A stretch of 64,000 nt of DNA, from contig BSBM01001383.1 of the NCBI GenBank assembly GCA_027924585.1, positions 2,194,001-2,258,000 of the forward strand, given 5' to 3'. A model generated the notes under the pieces. That model made no database searches. It was not told where the DNA came from and was given only the letters and a program-made list of their open reading frames with translations. Below, piece after piece: positions 11,168-22,380 of this stretch. The translations under genes and the position numbers were made by a program. Origin of the DNA: Larix kaempferi. Its lineage: Eukaryota; Streptophyta; Pinopsida; Pinales; Pinaceae. Position 1 is the first letter of the stretch. Each line of letters starts with the position of its first letter.

Positions 11168-12039
11168 TTATTCCCTTTTTTGCAAAGAAGTGATTGGGTG
11201 TGCAACCTTGGAGAGTCCTCCAATGAATCTTCTATAATAACTAGCAAGGCCCATAAAATATCTCACATCTTTCACATTCCTTGGAGTTGTCCAATTCATA
11301 ATGGCTTCAATATTTTCTGGATCCATTGATATTGATATTCCTTCCTTTGAAATAATGTGACCCAAATAGTGAATTTTATTTGTATAGAAACCACATTTTT
11401 TTAGATTTTCATACAACGCATGCTCCCTTAGAAATTGTAAATTCATTCTCAAATTTTCTCCGTGCTCTTCTTCATTCTTAGTTAAATAAGAATTCCATCA
11501 AGAAAAAAAAGGACAAACTTATCCAAATACCTGCTGAAAATGCTATTCATGAGACACATGAAGGTAGTTGTTCCATTAGTGAGGCCAAATGGAACCACTA
11601 CAAACTCATAGTGTCCATACCTCGCTCTAGAGGCTATCTTGTGAATATATTCTTCCTTGATTTTTACTTGATGGTAACCAAACCTCAAGTGAATATTCGA
11701 AAATACTTTTCCCCCTCTCATTTGATAAAAAATATCACCAATTCGAGGCAGTGGGTACTTGTTTTTAACTGTCACTTTGTTCAACTTCCTGTAATTAATA
11801 CATAACCTAAGTGTTTCATCCTTCTTTTTCACAAATAGTTTGGGTGCTCCCCATGGAGACACACTTGGCTGAATGTACTTCTTTTCCAACAATTCTTTCA
11901 ATTTCATTTTCAACTCTAATAATTCCGGTGTACTCATTCTGCAAGGTGTCTTAGACACTAGTGCAACCCCTGCCACAAGATCAATTGTGAAATCAATGCC
12001 CCTTTTTGGAGGAAGTCCTAGAACTTCATCGGGAAACAC
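11168..12039 (-). pseudogene. G1 Ty3/gypsy reverse transcriptase, degenerate
   Basis: The 12039-11482 stretch has RT palm motifs: [67 protein letters not shown]. The usual DLRSGYHQ reads HLRFGYHQ, so the first catalytic Asp is His, and the YIDDILI active site reads FLDGILI. After a frameshift, 11452-11168 carries the thumb (KCGFYTNKIHYLGHIISKEG, DVRYFMGLASYYRRFI). The family is clear; catalytic loss is read directly from the sequence. Confidence 0.9.
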
Positions 12040-12097
12040 ATCCCTGAATTCTTGTAAAACATGATGATCCTCAAACCTAGGAATTTCATTTTATGTT

Positions 12098-12595
12098 TTA
12101 TCCAATATATGGGCTGTACAATTGAAAACCCTTCCTACAAAACTTCTTCATCTGCATGGCTAAAATCTGCTTAACATAAACTACTTTTTGGATGCCTTTT
12201 ACAACCCTTAGGTTTCCTTCCCCATCAATGCATTCAAAATTTTTGTTGTAGCAGTCAAGTTTAACTCTGTTTTCTTCCAATCGGTCCATTCCAATGAGAA
12301 TATCATATGAACCAAATGGAAAAAATTTCATATTTGCACAAGTGAACAGTCCATCCATTTCTAATGGACATTTCTCCACCATTTCACTAACTTTTCTCTT
12401 GGTTTCTATGGCTATGGACCAACCATGATTTACTATGTTTGGTTTTCTTAAAAGCACAAATCTCAACAATTGTAGGACTACTATAACTGTGAGTAGATCC
12501 AGCTTCAATTAAAATATAAATAGATTGCTTATCAATCTTACCTTCAACCTCAACCACAATTGATTGATGGCCTGTTTGGCATTCCTCTACTGCAG
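12098..12595 (-). pseudogene. G1 aspartic protease region
   Basis: Just upstream of RT on the minus strand. Near 12500-12550 the frame reads IYILIEAGSTHSY, the gypsy protease site ILIDTGSTHSF with the catalytic Asp changed to Glu-Ala. The 12508-12098 ORF continues with protease flap/linker-like sequence (SYDILIGMDRLEENRVKLDCYNKNFECID), typical of plant gypsy elements. It is interrupted upstream at 12595 by GP1, across which the gag C-terminus continues at 18565. Confidence 0.7.
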
Positions 12596-13544
12596 TGATC
12601 CGAAAATGGGTAAACTCACTTTTTATTCCATTAACGAATACTTAATCAAATTTCTCAATTCCTCATTATTCATAAATAAATTGGCATATTAATCAATTAT
12701 GATCTTTAACAAATTGAATATTAACAAACACAAGCACACGAAAAATATATGCAAACCATAATTGTTAACGGAGTTCGTCGGGCCTCTTGACTACATAGCC
12801 AGACTCATTGAAACTTTGAGTCGCTTTATTATCTTCTTCAAAGATATATGGATTTCATAAGTACAATTTCATGATCTTCAAGTGGCTCAATCCCATCTTG
12901 GGATGCCTTTCCCTTCCTCACCAAGAATAACTAAGGCTCTCACATGAACTGAATTGCTTCTCCCATCTTGGGATGAAATTTCTCATACAAAGCTTACTAG
13001 AAAGCTTTCTCCAAAAAAAAACTTATTTTCCTCCTCCAAATGAGAGGTATTTATAGTTTTTCCATGAATGATTACTCATCACACATGTTAAGGAGAATAT
13101 CTCTCCCATGATCCCCTAAATTAGGATCTAGAGACACCTTAAGGGATAGGTGGAGAAATGGTCTCATCTTTCTCCATGAAGATGTCAACACTCCCTTAGG
13201 ACTAGGAAACCAATTGGTGAGGTGTATTCTCACAAATAATTAAATTTCATTTATAAATTTAAAATAGAATTTGTATGAGCACTTTCATATAATCCCTTTT
13301 ACATAGTTTTCATTTAACTTTCAATTTTAATATGAAATACACTTTGTTCAATGTCTTGTGAACTTTTGTTGAAAATAGCCTCCTTTTTGTCCGTAACAAC
13401 CTACAATTTTTGTCACAAATGAAGTTCATTCAATCCCATTTGAATTGCATTAGGAAGCTCTCTACAAGCTCTTTGTCGATTGAATGCCTTTGGTGCTAAT
13501 GAAAAACTTCTGCATTCTTCGACTTTAGAGATGCTCCTGGATCA
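12596..13544 (-). repeat. GP1 3' LTR
   Basis: Aligns along its length with 17606-18559 with scattered substitutions and a few small indels. It borders the TSD TGCAG on the left. On the right lies a minus-strand purine run (AATGGGGAAATT, 13545-13556), the presumed polypurine tract. Confidence 0.85.
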
Positions 13545-16503
13545 AATTTCCCCATTGAAAATCACTTTTGGACCTCCAAAAGTATCAAGTGATATATCTG
13601 TACCAACTGCAAATGACACATTCCCCTTATCCTTCACCTTTGTTCTTCAGAATCAGAATGCTGAAGCTAACCGCTGCAAACTTTGTGGCTGAAGACACCC
13701 AGATTACAATTTTGAAATTTCATACTTGCCAAGAGTTTATAAGAACTCTTTGGTCAAGTTTACAATAGAGGCCAAAATAGGCCTAGGCAATAATGTCTCT
13801 CTCTCAATAGTGGCTACAAATCTATTACAATGTTCAACAAGACTTTAGGGATAAAAAAAAATGCCTCTCACTCCTAAAACTATAAGAGTGGCTAATAAAT
13901 CATTTTACAATGTTTGAAGAGACATTACATTAAGGAAAAATTCCCCAAACATGCACTTGTGGGAAAATTCTATGGGTTTTCTAAACCCCCATTACAACAT
14001 GCGAAAACATACCTCAATTTCACAACAATAGGCTTCAATAAATCATAAGCCTAATGCATGCCCCAAATGCCCCTTGTTTATCGACTTCCACAAGTGATAA
14101 TATTTACATCGATGGCTTTTAATGAATACAAAACTATAATATGAACCCATAAAGAGGTGCACCATTTCAAAAAATGAGTTAACCCAAAGTATTAAATTCA
14201 CTTCATAAATATTTTTTCCAATATTTAAAATTGCTTACCAAAGTGTTAAGACCCACACATTTGACTTCTTTAGAATTCTTTGGATCTCGATACTATATAG
14301 TGGCTCATGTGACCATGGTGGAAAAGCTTGATGCAACGTCGAGTTTTAACTCTTGACTCCATTGATCCAACTCTTTTAAGTCTCTCAAGGGATTGTCTCT
14401 TCGACAACTACAAAAATGACTTCTCTTATACATAGAATCAATCCTTCAAGTTTCAATGCATATAAAATGGCTCTTATTCTTGTCCATTGGTTGTAACCTG
14501 GGTGGTTGGGAGGAATGTTTGTTACCCTACCCACCCAGGTTCAATTCTTTTAAGTGACATATTGCTCTTGTTGAGCCCATATTGTAATGATTGTAATTCG
14601 TGCCATTTTGATTCTCTAGAATAGCAGGTGGTGACCATTTCTCCAGATAAACTAACTCTCTAACAAACGGCAAACCACCTTAAAAAAAAAAAAATAAGTC
14701 TCATTCTCCATGTTTTAATGCCTTCATATACAAGCTCCTTCATTGATCGAAAAATATTTTAACATGGTGCCACCGGAAATTGCACTCCATGACTTGATTT
14801 TTTTGTGGACCAAAGAAAGGATTACTTATTGGAATGTATGCCTCCATTTGGAACTGGATCGACAACAGTCTTCATTGCTACGATGAGTAGCTTTGACTTT
14901 CAAAGCAACTAACTCCTGAAACCTATCTGCATAGTCCTCTTTCATCATGTGGATACTCCCATCAAAACATATACACCGACGACAGGTCATCGGATTCCTT
15001 TACCTCGACGGTCTTCATTAGATGTGGATCTACATATTTCTCTCGATGGATATGACAAATGGTTCATACATAGCATATGATTGTAATAAGGTGGGATTAT
15101 ACTATCGGCGAGCCATACAAACCGCCTTGGCTGCTGCTATGTATACTATCCAACCGGGATTTGGGTGCCACGAATCCTTATCAAACTTCATACTAAGCAG
15201 ACGCTTCAAAACGAGGATTTTTCTGTTGCCTTTCTGGAGGTCCTTTCATGCCAAGCTGATCTTCAATACAGTGATGCAACGACTTCCATATGGCTCTTTA
15301 CGGTAGACGACTGTCTCTTTACCCAGGGTGCTCATGATCTTTACATAGAAAGTCATATCAACAATATTATATGCCAACTTCTCCTTGGAAATTTTAGTTG
15401 TGGCTCTTTTAAATTAATCCTTCACAACCAAGGTTATAGGGTCAGCAAGCTCACGGGTGACTCCGCGCAGGAAAATTACAGATGGCTGAAAATATTCTTG
15501 CTCTTCTCCACTATTCATAGCCTCTTCACATTCAATCTCCAGATAGTCTCTTCACGCAATCATCAACGCAACGAAAAACCTCTACACTCGGTATCTTGAT
15601 TGACTCTTCAAACGATATTCAATGCAGCAATCCTTCTGCAAATTCTTCACACGGTAACACAAAGGCAGCTTTACGTTGGATCGAATCCTCTGGTAGATGG
15701 TTCTTCATGGCTGGATATTGTATTCTCTCTTGTAGGTTTAACACAAGTCCCTTCACCTCAACACAATTAGCATCACTTCTTGATTTCTTCCCGGTGCACA
15801 GGAAGTCAACAATTCTTCTTGACAGCGAGCGATTAGTCCTCCTGGGTAGGGACTTCCTTTGCACCCTATGTTCCACAGATCACACAGTCAACTGAATCAC
15901 ACTGCCTCCTTTGGGAAACAACGTCTCCAAACAGGAAGCTTGAATGGAATCTCCTTGATAGCAGCAGTGGCGTGAATAACAATATCAAATGATGACGGAT
16001 CTCTGCTTTTTCCCTCACGGTATCTACAACAAATGATACGACTTACTACCCTTCTTTTCATCAACACGATGGTAGATCTCTTGTGAAGGCATATTCGCAT
16101 CTCACGACTCAAATTTCAGCAACAAAATTTCCATAATACAGTACCTCTTTGTTTATTATATGCAACAGAGTCTTGGATTATCTTTGTAAGAACAAAGATG
16201 ATTTCTCCGAGTAAACAACTACTTTGCATGTACCAGTTTTACAAACAATACATGAAAGTTGAAATAATAGAAAGCGACTGCATTGAGAAATATTATCCAT
16301 TTCATTTATGCAAAAATGACAACCACTTCTTACCCAACCATTCGAACGAATACTCCTCATTGTTTTGGTTGTTTTTGACAGCATTTTCTTTGGATGAAGA
16401 TGCCTCATCATGGATTACCTCTTAAACCTTTAATGCACCTGCTTCCTCTTTCTTTGGATGATATTGTACAATTCTTCTCCATAATTGTTGATGATGAACA
16501 TGA
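13545..16503. other. GP1 interior without a recognisable gene
   Basis: About 3 kb between the G-patch ORF and the 3' LTR, apart from the SINE at 14485-14694. Several ORFs of 70-144 codons exist on both strands (15022-15895 plus, 15619-16112 minus). None has a motif I recognise, and they overlap in conflicting frames. It could be a decayed pol region, but no RT or integrase box can be read. Confidence 0.5.
14485..14694 (+). mobile_element. tRNA-derived SINE-like element
   Basis: An A-box-like stretch (TAACCTGGGTGGTTGGGA, about 14493-14510) is followed about 28 bases later by a B-box-like GGTTCAATTC (14538-14547). A unique body and a 13-A tail (14682-14694) complete the standard RNA polymerase III SINE layout, about 210 bp. 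An 11-bp inverted repeat (AACCTGGGTGG / CCACCCAGGTT) is part of the tRNA-like head. Flanking duplications are not clear (GCTCTTATTCT before, GTCTCATTCT after). Confidence 0.55.
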
Positions 16504-17043
16504 TCATTTTGCCTTCTTTACACGGAGAGAAGGTTTTCCTTCTTTTGGTTTACTTCTTATTGCACCCTTTCTTCTTCCATAGGCTTTAGATTTCCAGCAT
16601 TCTGCAATATTATGATTCTTTCTTCCACAGAAAGTACAGAAATAAAAATTTCCATCATACCTTGGATGTTTTTTTATTGAAATACGACTTGGTGATTCAC
16701 TTAATCCTTCTAAATCACTACTTGCATTAATTTTCCTTTTACCTTCTCGGATTTGAAACCATTTTGGTTTCAACTCTGGATGCAAATCCCAACAATGGTA
16801 TGCCACATGACTTCGCTTATGACAATACGAACAATTTTCCCAAGATCTTTTGCCAAATGTTGTCTCCTGATATCCCAATACTTGGTATTGGGGACATTCT
16901 TCAACCTCAATTGGCTGAACAATACCTTGGCCTTTAGTTCCAAGACCTCCCTCATTGTATCCCATCTTTGTTAGAAGTTTCTTGCCAATCCCACGACTAT
17001 GTTCTTCAAAAGAACCTAAACAAACATTTGTATGTGATGCCAC
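16504..17043 (-). CDS. GP1 G-patch plus two zinc-knuckle protein (179 aa)
   Basis: Residues about 17-45 form a G-patch-like segment with regularly spaced glycines ([19 protein letters not shown] then [10 protein letters not shown]). Two CX2CX4HX4C zinc knuckles follow: C71/C74/H79/C84 ([14 protein letters not shown]) and C136/C139/H144/C149 ([14 protein letters not shown]). The C-terminal 30 residues are strongly basic. G-patches and zinc knuckles both bind RNA or RNA-helicase partners in known families, and this pairing is plausible for a gag-like nucleocapsid. The ORF is intact. It lies in a different frame from the coiled-coil ORF upstream. The exact function is inferred only. Confidence 0.7.
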   Translation of the reverse strand: MASHTNVCLGSFEEHSRGIGKKLLTKMGYNEGGLGTKGQGIVQPIEVEECPQYQVLGYQETTFGKRSWENCSYCHKRSHVAYHCWDLHPELKPKWFQIREGKRKINASSDLEGLSESPSRISIKKHPRYDGNFYFCTFCGRKNHNIAECWKSKAYGRRKGAIRSKPKEGKPSLRVKKAK

Positions 17044-17111
17044 TGAATGAACATAGTTGTTACCTACCTCATATTTTGACTAGGAAAAAAATTTGACCAA
17101 ATACACCTCTT

Positions 17112-17531
17112 TTATCTTCGAGGTATCATCCTTTTGTTTGTTTGAATATGTTGAAGAAGAAACATCCATGTGGTCTTCTTTCGCATGAGGACAAAAGTGC
17201 AAATTCTGTCATCTTCTACTGTCGAAGGACTTCTTGGATTGTCAGCTTGTTTGTACTTGGATAACAAATCCTCCTTAATGTGCATCTCGTGTTGCATATC
17301 TTTGAGTTGTTCTTGAAGTTCTTTCTTCTCTTCTATCAAATATTTCAATTGTCTTCGTAGCTCAACACTTTCTTTTCCCTCATTATACAATTCTCTTACC
17401 TTTTTCTCCATGGTTAAGAGTCCTTCAACAAAATCAGAGTATTTACAAAGATTTTCAAAAATAGAATCAGCAGGGTTCTTATCTTGTGAATTCTCCATAT
17501 TATGTCCACAACCTGGATGGTAATAAATCAT
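17112..17531 (-). CDS. GP1 coiled-coil ORF (139 aa)
   Basis: First ORF after the primer-site region of GP1. From the second Met it reads MENSQDKNPADSIFENLCKY, then a long charged heptad-like stretch (ELRRQLKYLIEEKKELQEQL, residues about 55-80) typical of a coiled coil. There is no catalytic motif. By position it would be a gag-type structural protein. It stops 68 bases before the G-patch ORF in another frame, so the two may once have been one polyprotein. Confidence 0.55.
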   Translation of the reverse strand: MIYYHPGCGHNMENSQDKNPADSIFENLCKYSDFVEGLLTMEKKVRELYNEGKESVELRRQLKYLIEEKKELQEQLKDMQHEMHIKEDLLSKYKQADNPRSPSTVEDDRICTFVLMRKKTTWMFLLQHIQTNKRMIPRR

Positions 17532-17586
17532 ATGACAAAAAGATAAATCAATGCAACAACGGTTCTAAATCCGAACTTTGATCGGA

Positions 17587-17600
17587 ATTGCTCTGATACC
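17587..17600 (-). other. GP1 primer-binding-site-like sequence
   Basis: The minus strand after the LTR end ATCA reads AGTTC and then GGTATCAGAGC, the core of the Met-tRNA primer site without its leading T. The five-base gap from the LTR is longer than usual. Confidence 0.6.
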
Positions 17601-17605
17601 GAACT

Positions 17606-18559
17606 TGATGCGAAAATGGGTAAACTCACTTTTTATTCCATTAACGAATACTTAATCAAATTTCTCAATTCCTTATTATTCATAAAGAAATTGGCATAGT
17701 AATCAATTATGATATTTAACAAATTGAATATTAACAAACACAAGCACATGAAAAAGATATGCAAACCATAATTGTTAACGGAGTTCGTCAGGCCTCTTGA
17801 CTACGTCTCCGGACTCATTGAAACTTTGAGTCGCTTTATTATCTCCTTCAAAGATATATGGATTTCATAAGTACAATTGCATGATCTTCAAGTGGCTCAA
17901 TCCCATTTCGGGATGCCTTTCCCTTCTTCACTAAGAAGAACTAAGGATCTCACTTGAACTGAATTGCTTCTCCCATCTTAGGATGAAATTTCTCATACAA
18001 AGCTTACTAGAAAGCTTTCTCCAAAAAAAAAACTTATTTTCCTTCTCTAAATGAGAGGTATTTATAGTTTTTCCATGAATGATTACACATCACACATGTT
18101 AAGGATAATATCTTTCCCATGATCCCCTAAATTAGGATGTAGAGACACCTTAAGGGATAGGTGGATAAATGGTCTCATCTTTCTCCATGAAGATCTCAAC
18201 ACTCCCTTACGACTAGGAAACCAATTGGTGAGGTGTACTCTCACATCTAATTAAATTTCCTTTATAAATTTAAAATATAATTTGTATGAGCACTTTCATA
18301 TATTTCCCTTTTACATAGTTTTCATTGAACTTTCAATTTTAATGTGAAATACACTTTGTTCAATGTCTTGTGAACTTTTGTTGAAAATAGCCTCCTTTTT
18401 GTCCATAATTTCAACCTGCAATTTTTGTCACAAATGAAGTTCATTCGATCCCGTTCGAATTGCATTAGGAAGCTCTCTGCAAGCTCTTCGTCGATTGAAT
18501 TCCTTTAGTGCTAATGAAAACCTTCTGCATTCTTCAATTCTGGAGATCATGCTAGATCA
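17606..18559 (-). repeat. GP1 5' LTR
   Basis: The 954-bp partner of 12596-13544. Its outer end is flanked by TGCAA (18560-18564). Confidence 0.85.
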
Positions 18560-18564
18560 TGCAA

Positions 18565-19935
18565 CATAAATTATAGGGAAGGTACTTTCCACTTGACCCA
18601 CAGTTTCAACTTCTTGAATGCTTTGAACTTGCTTTTCACTCCCATTTCGATGTGGACAGTTTCTAAGAAAATGGTCCTTTCCACATCCCCAACATTGAAG
18701 TGGCTCTCTTGGCTCTCTTGGCTTGTCTCTCATCATCCTAGCTAGATTTGTCACACCCTGTGGTGGATTCCTTAGTTGATTCTTGAAATTAGGAGGCTTG
18801 AACTCCTTCTTCCTTTGGTTAAACTTTTCATTATTCTTGTCCTTCCATGCCGTATGGAAATATGGCTTGATTTTATTTTGATCATAACAATACTTGGACT
18901 TTCTTATGGTCTCCTCTAGAGTTCAAGGTTCATCAAACTCAACTATGAATTTGTAGGACTGAGGAAACCCACTTAGGAAATGCTGAATTTTCAATTTGAC
19001 ATCCCTAATATACTTGAATCTATCTCGGCAGCTCCAAGAATTTATTTGCATATTCCTCCATAGTCATTTGGCCTAATTGCATCTCATGGAATTCTCTAAT
19101 TTTTCCATCACGGTACCTATCAAAGAGGTAATTTTGCTTGAAGTACTTCTTGAATTGCTTGCACACAATATTCCTTTCATTGATCTTCTCCACTTGCATA
19201 AGGTGATCCCACCATATAGATGATTTTCCATTCAGATTGAATATAGCCACCCTTGCCTTCATATTTCCTGAGGAGTCGTGAACTTGGAAATACTTCCTCA
19301 TCCCAAGAAGCCAATTCTTAGCCTCTTGACTAGATTTTATTTCACTTGCACCATAAAAAGTAGGAGGTTTGGCTTTCCTAAATTCCCCATGTGAGTTGTT
19401 CTTAGAATACCTCTTCCTCTTATTCCTATGAGATCAAGAGATTGATCCTTCAATGTAATCATTAGAGTCAAATGACTCACTAGAAGATATTTCTAGAGTA
19501 TATGTCCTTTCTCTATAAACTCTTCTTGAACTACGGGACCTCTTGTGAGAATGTATCCTTGAGATACTCCCACTCTTTTCATGATTTTTTCGAGTGATGC
19601 CTAGAGTTAATCATCTTTTGAATGCCTGTCAAACTTGAAGCATATCTGTCAGACTTGAAGCATAACTACATTTAGATGATTCTATTCTTCTTGAGCTCTA
19701 ATCAGTATTTCATTGTTTGCTCTACAACTTTTCAATTCCAACCTTAGGTTCCTCATAGTTTTTGCAATGTCTGGGGGAGTCACTTGGTTTCTCTTGCCAT
19801 TAGATTATATATCTACATTTTCAACCTGTATGTTCTCTCCCATTACATCTGGTTCAACTTCATAAGGATCATGTGCCGCTCATCCATGATGATGACTCTC
19901 TTGTCCCAATCAAGACCAAGGGTTTCCAAACTAAA
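18565..19935 (-). pseudogene. G1 gag (retrotransposon gag domain and zinc knuckle)
   Basis: Minus-strand frames with several shifts. The N-terminal part (about 19880-19690) reads MGENIQVENVDI and MRNLRLELKSCRANNEILIR, a helical stretch. The core (19400-19020) is a plant gypsy gag domain: FRKAKPPTFYGAS, ARVAIFNLNGKSSIWWDHL, KQFKKYFKQNYLFDRY, LGQMTMEEYANKFLEL. The C-terminal ORF (18754-18557) has a short-spaced knuckle CX2CX3HX4C (CWGCGKDHFLRNC). The coding frame continues to the GP1 insertion at 18564 and resumes at 12595. C1 lies immediately upstream. Confidence 0.8.
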
Positions 19936-20203
19936 CTATACTGAATGCTGAACCTTAACTGTTGTTGAAGAATGTAACTTCGAAAGATAATCTTATTGTA
20001 TTCTTATTTTAGTTTCTTCGAGAAATATTCATATTGTAATTGATCATGTAAAACCCTAAAATAAATCAAGTAAATTAGATAAGTCGGCCCACAGAAATTA
20101 GTAGGAAAAATGCCCCAAACAATGGGCAGTCTTCCCCAAACAATGGGGAAAACTGCCCCAGTCAAGTCGACCCAGTTAAGTAAAAGGGTCAATTTGTGAC
20201 TAG

Positions 20204-20211
20204 TATAAATA
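20204..20211 (+). promoter_or_regulatory. TATA box in C1 LTR
   Basis: TATAAATA lies in the context GACTAGTATAAATAGAGTGG and is conserved in the 3' LTR at 25171-25178. Position in mid-LTR fits the U3/R border and a Pol II start about 30 bases downstream. No transcript data. Confidence 0.6.
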
Positions 20212-20460
20212 GAGTGGCTCCTAGCTCATTTGACAAATCACTCACTCAAGCAAGTTCGCATGAGTAGAGAGATAAAAACAAGTTCTCTTGGAAGAAAGAG
20301 CAGTTGCATTGAAGACATCTTATTCTTGGGTTTCTTTATTCTCGGGTTATTGTACAAGATTGACATTGTACTTGCTGATGAATCTATACTGAAGAAGTTT
20401 GTTGGGTTTTCTGCCCCAAGAGGGTTTCCCAGGATAAATTGATGTCTACTCTTGTTTATG

Positions 20461-20536
20461 TTGTGCTTGTTTATCTTCCAGTGATCCTATTGTTTATGTT
20501 GTGCTTGTTTATCTTCCAGTGATCCTATTGTTTATG
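20461..20536 (+). repeat. 38-bp tandem duplication in C1 5' LTR
   Basis: Two perfect copies of a 38-bp unit starting TTGTGCTTGTTTATC. Only one copy is present in the 3' LTR near 25980, so the duplication arose after insertion. Confidence 0.85.
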
Positions 20537-20607
20537 GTTATTGTGATATAATGCAAATTGATTGAAGATCTAACATAACCATCTTTATAGCATTAAAATT
20601 CTAACAT

Positions 20608-20622
20608 GGTATTAGAGCTATC
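20608..20622 (+). other. C1 primer binding site
   Basis: TGGTATTAGAGCTATC directly follows the LTR end CTAACA. It is the Met-tRNA primer site common in plant copia elements. Confidence 0.85.
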
Positions 20623-21076
20623 CTGAAAGAAGACTTTTTGCAACAAAAACTATCGGAAGTGAAAACTAAGGTTTCTTGTTCCGAAGGATTTTCACCATAT
20701 ATTGGCCTGAAAAGGAGGACAAAGCAACTCTCCCTAGGAGGGCGCATATTTATGTGGAGGAAGTTTTCAGATCCGAGAATTTTGAATTTTGACCCTGTCA
20801 CTGCTACTTGGGAAAACTAGGGAATCATATTTTTCATACTTATGTCCACAGATTTGGCTGAAGGAGGGGTTTTCTCAACTCGCCTTAGGGAGGCACATCT
20901 TTCCCTCAACTCAGATTTGTAAGATTCCAAAGTTGGAAAATTAGGGTTTCTTTGACAAACCCTAAGTCAACCAGGTAGCATATTTTAGAAGGCATTAAAG
21001 CAAGCACTTGGTTGGAGCATCTTGATTGGTAAGTATTATTATTTTTATTTCAATTTGAGGTCCTCATTTTATCAAG

Positions 21077-21499
21077 ATGACAAACAATACCAAGCTTGAG
21101 GATAAGCTTGAAGGAGCTGATAACTTCCGAGCCTGGAAGTATAAAATACTGCTCATTTTAGAAGAGAATGATTTGGAAGACTATGTTAAAGAGGAAGTTG
21201 CAGATCCAGAGGGATATGAATATAAGGCTAAACAAAAGAAGAATTCGATTAGAGCCAAGAGGATCATTGTTGACTCCATCAAGGATCACTTGATCCCCCA
21301 TATCTCATCATTGAAGACTCCCAAGGAGATGTTTGAGGCATTGAAGAAACTATATGAAGGAAAGAACATTAATAGGAAGATGACCTTGAGAACTAAAATT
21401 AAGGGTGTGAATATGCATAACTCAGAAAGTATTCAATACTATTTCAGAAGGGTCTCCCAAATCAAAGAACATATAGAAGCTATTGGAGACAATGTTTAA
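21077..21499 (+). CDS. C1 gag, N-terminal part (140 aa)
   Basis: Copia-type gag (UBN2-like): MTNNTKLEDKLEGADNFRAW, then KYKILLILEENDLEDYV, SIKDHLIPHISSLKTPKEMF, EALKKLYEGKNINRKMTLRT and a C-terminal helix FRRVSQIKEHIEAIGD. The start lies 470 bases after the PBS, matching copia leaders. The TAA at the end of the ORF appears to be a mutation, since gag-like coding continues towards the zinc knuckle at 21656. Confidence 0.85.
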   Translation: MTNNTKLEDKLEGADNFRAWKYKILLILEENDLEDYVKEEVADPEGYEYKAKQKKNSIRAKRIIVDSIKDHLIPHISSLKTPKEMFEALKKLYEGKNINRKMTLRTKIKGVNMHNSESIQYYFRRVSQIKEHIEAIGDNV

Positions 21500-21967
21500 G
21501 AATCAGAATTGGTGATGACTACACTGAATGGTCTCCTAAGATCATGGGAATCCTTCATTCAAGGGATTTGTTCTAGAAGGAAACTCACCAAATTCAGTAG
21601 GCTATGGGGAGGTTGCACTCAAGAGGAATCCATAATTGAAGCTAGATAAGAGAAAATGGGTGAAAATGAAAATCAAGCCTTAGTAGCTCATGCAAAGAAG
21701 GAAAAGAGAAAGAAAGTAGAACACTCTCACAAGAAGCCTAGAATATCCCAAAATAATCATAGAACTCATAAGGAATACTCAAACTATAGATGTTACACTT
21801 GTTATGAAAAAGGACACCTTGCAAGATATTGCCCCCCCAAAAATGGCAACACCAAGAAAGGAAAGAAGAAGAGGTACCATGCTCATGCTGTAGAGGATGA
21901 TGAACTAGTTAAGAAGAGAGCAAGGGAAGATTCCTCAAGTGATGAAGAATATGTATTGAAATTTTGA
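21500..21967 (+). pseudogene. C1 gag C-terminus with CCHC zinc knuckle
   Basis: After the stop at 21499 coding sequence resumes with a frameshift. The ORF at 21656-21967 has a basic stretch and CX2CX4HX4C (CYTCYEKGHLARYC; C46, C49, H54, C59 of that ORF), followed by lysine-rich and acidic tails. This is the RNA-binding nucleocapsid part of gag. Confidence 0.8.
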
Positions 21968-22019
21968 TGATTGGAGAGAAAGAGGGAGGCTTGTACAAAT
22001 TAAAAGGCCAACCATATTA

Positions 22020-22380
22020 GGCATTGGTTCATGACACTATGGAACCAAGTGAACTATGGCACATAAGGCTTGCATATATATACACACACACACACACACT
22101 ACAAGACTTTACCGATCGTAAGAAAAATGGTGACCGTTCCACCCAAGATCCAGACAAAACATGATGTGAAGAATCCATTTCCAAGCAAAATGAGATATTG
22201 AATCCATGTAGTACATGAGAACCAATGATGAAGACTTCAGAAATTTCCAGACTAGATGAATAAGAAGATCAAGGTCTTTAGAATCAGATGATGGAGCAGA
22301 GTATGCTTCCAGAAACTCCAGTGACTTCAACAAGGAGGCATAAACTAAGAGAGATCCTACAAAACACATAAAATATAAGT
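22020..22380 (+). pseudogene. C1 integrase remnants
   Basis: Near 22040 the frame reads EPSELWHIRLAC, resembling the copia pre-integrase motif (LWHxRLGH). Around 22270-22370 it reads FRSDDGAEYASRNSSDFN, matching the copia integrase core pattern FRSDNGGEFxSxxF, including the second catalytic Asp. Most of the protease and integrase is missing or unreadable, and the microsatellite sits between the two pieces. Confidence 0.55.
22073..22098. repeat. (TA)n(CA)n microsatellite
   Basis: A short TATATA run passes into a run of about ten CA units within the C1 interior. Confidence 0.9.

Larger units (their letters stand above)
12596..18559 (-). mobile_element. GP1: non-autonomous LTR element with G-patch ORF
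   Basis: Two direct repeats, 12596-13544 (949 bp) and 17606-18559 (954 bp), both start TGAT and end ATCA on the plus strand. The flanks are TGCAG (12591-12595) and TGCAA (18560-18564), a 5-bp TSD with one change. In minus orientation: 5' LTR, a PBS-like site, a coiled-coil ORF, a G-patch/zinc-knuckle ORF, about 3 kb of non-coding or decayed DNA, a PPT and the 3' LTR. I see no RT, integrase or RNase H. It is inserted at the gag-protease junction of G1. Confidence 0.85.
19963..20607 (+). repeat. C1 5' LTR
   Basis: Begins TGTTGAAG and ends TCTAACA. It has a TATA-like box at 20204-20211. A 38-bp unit is duplicated in tandem at 20461-20536; the other LTR has only one copy. Confidence 0.9.

Noticed and set aside
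14493-14547. Possible tRNA gene
   Set aside because: It has A- and B-box-like parts but no complete cloverleaf or acceptor stem that I can draw. The A-tail makes a SINE more likely.
15022-15895. Overlapping plus-strand ORFs of 94-144 codons inside GP1
   Set aside because: They overlap each other in different frames, show no motif, and lie opposite to the element's coding strand.
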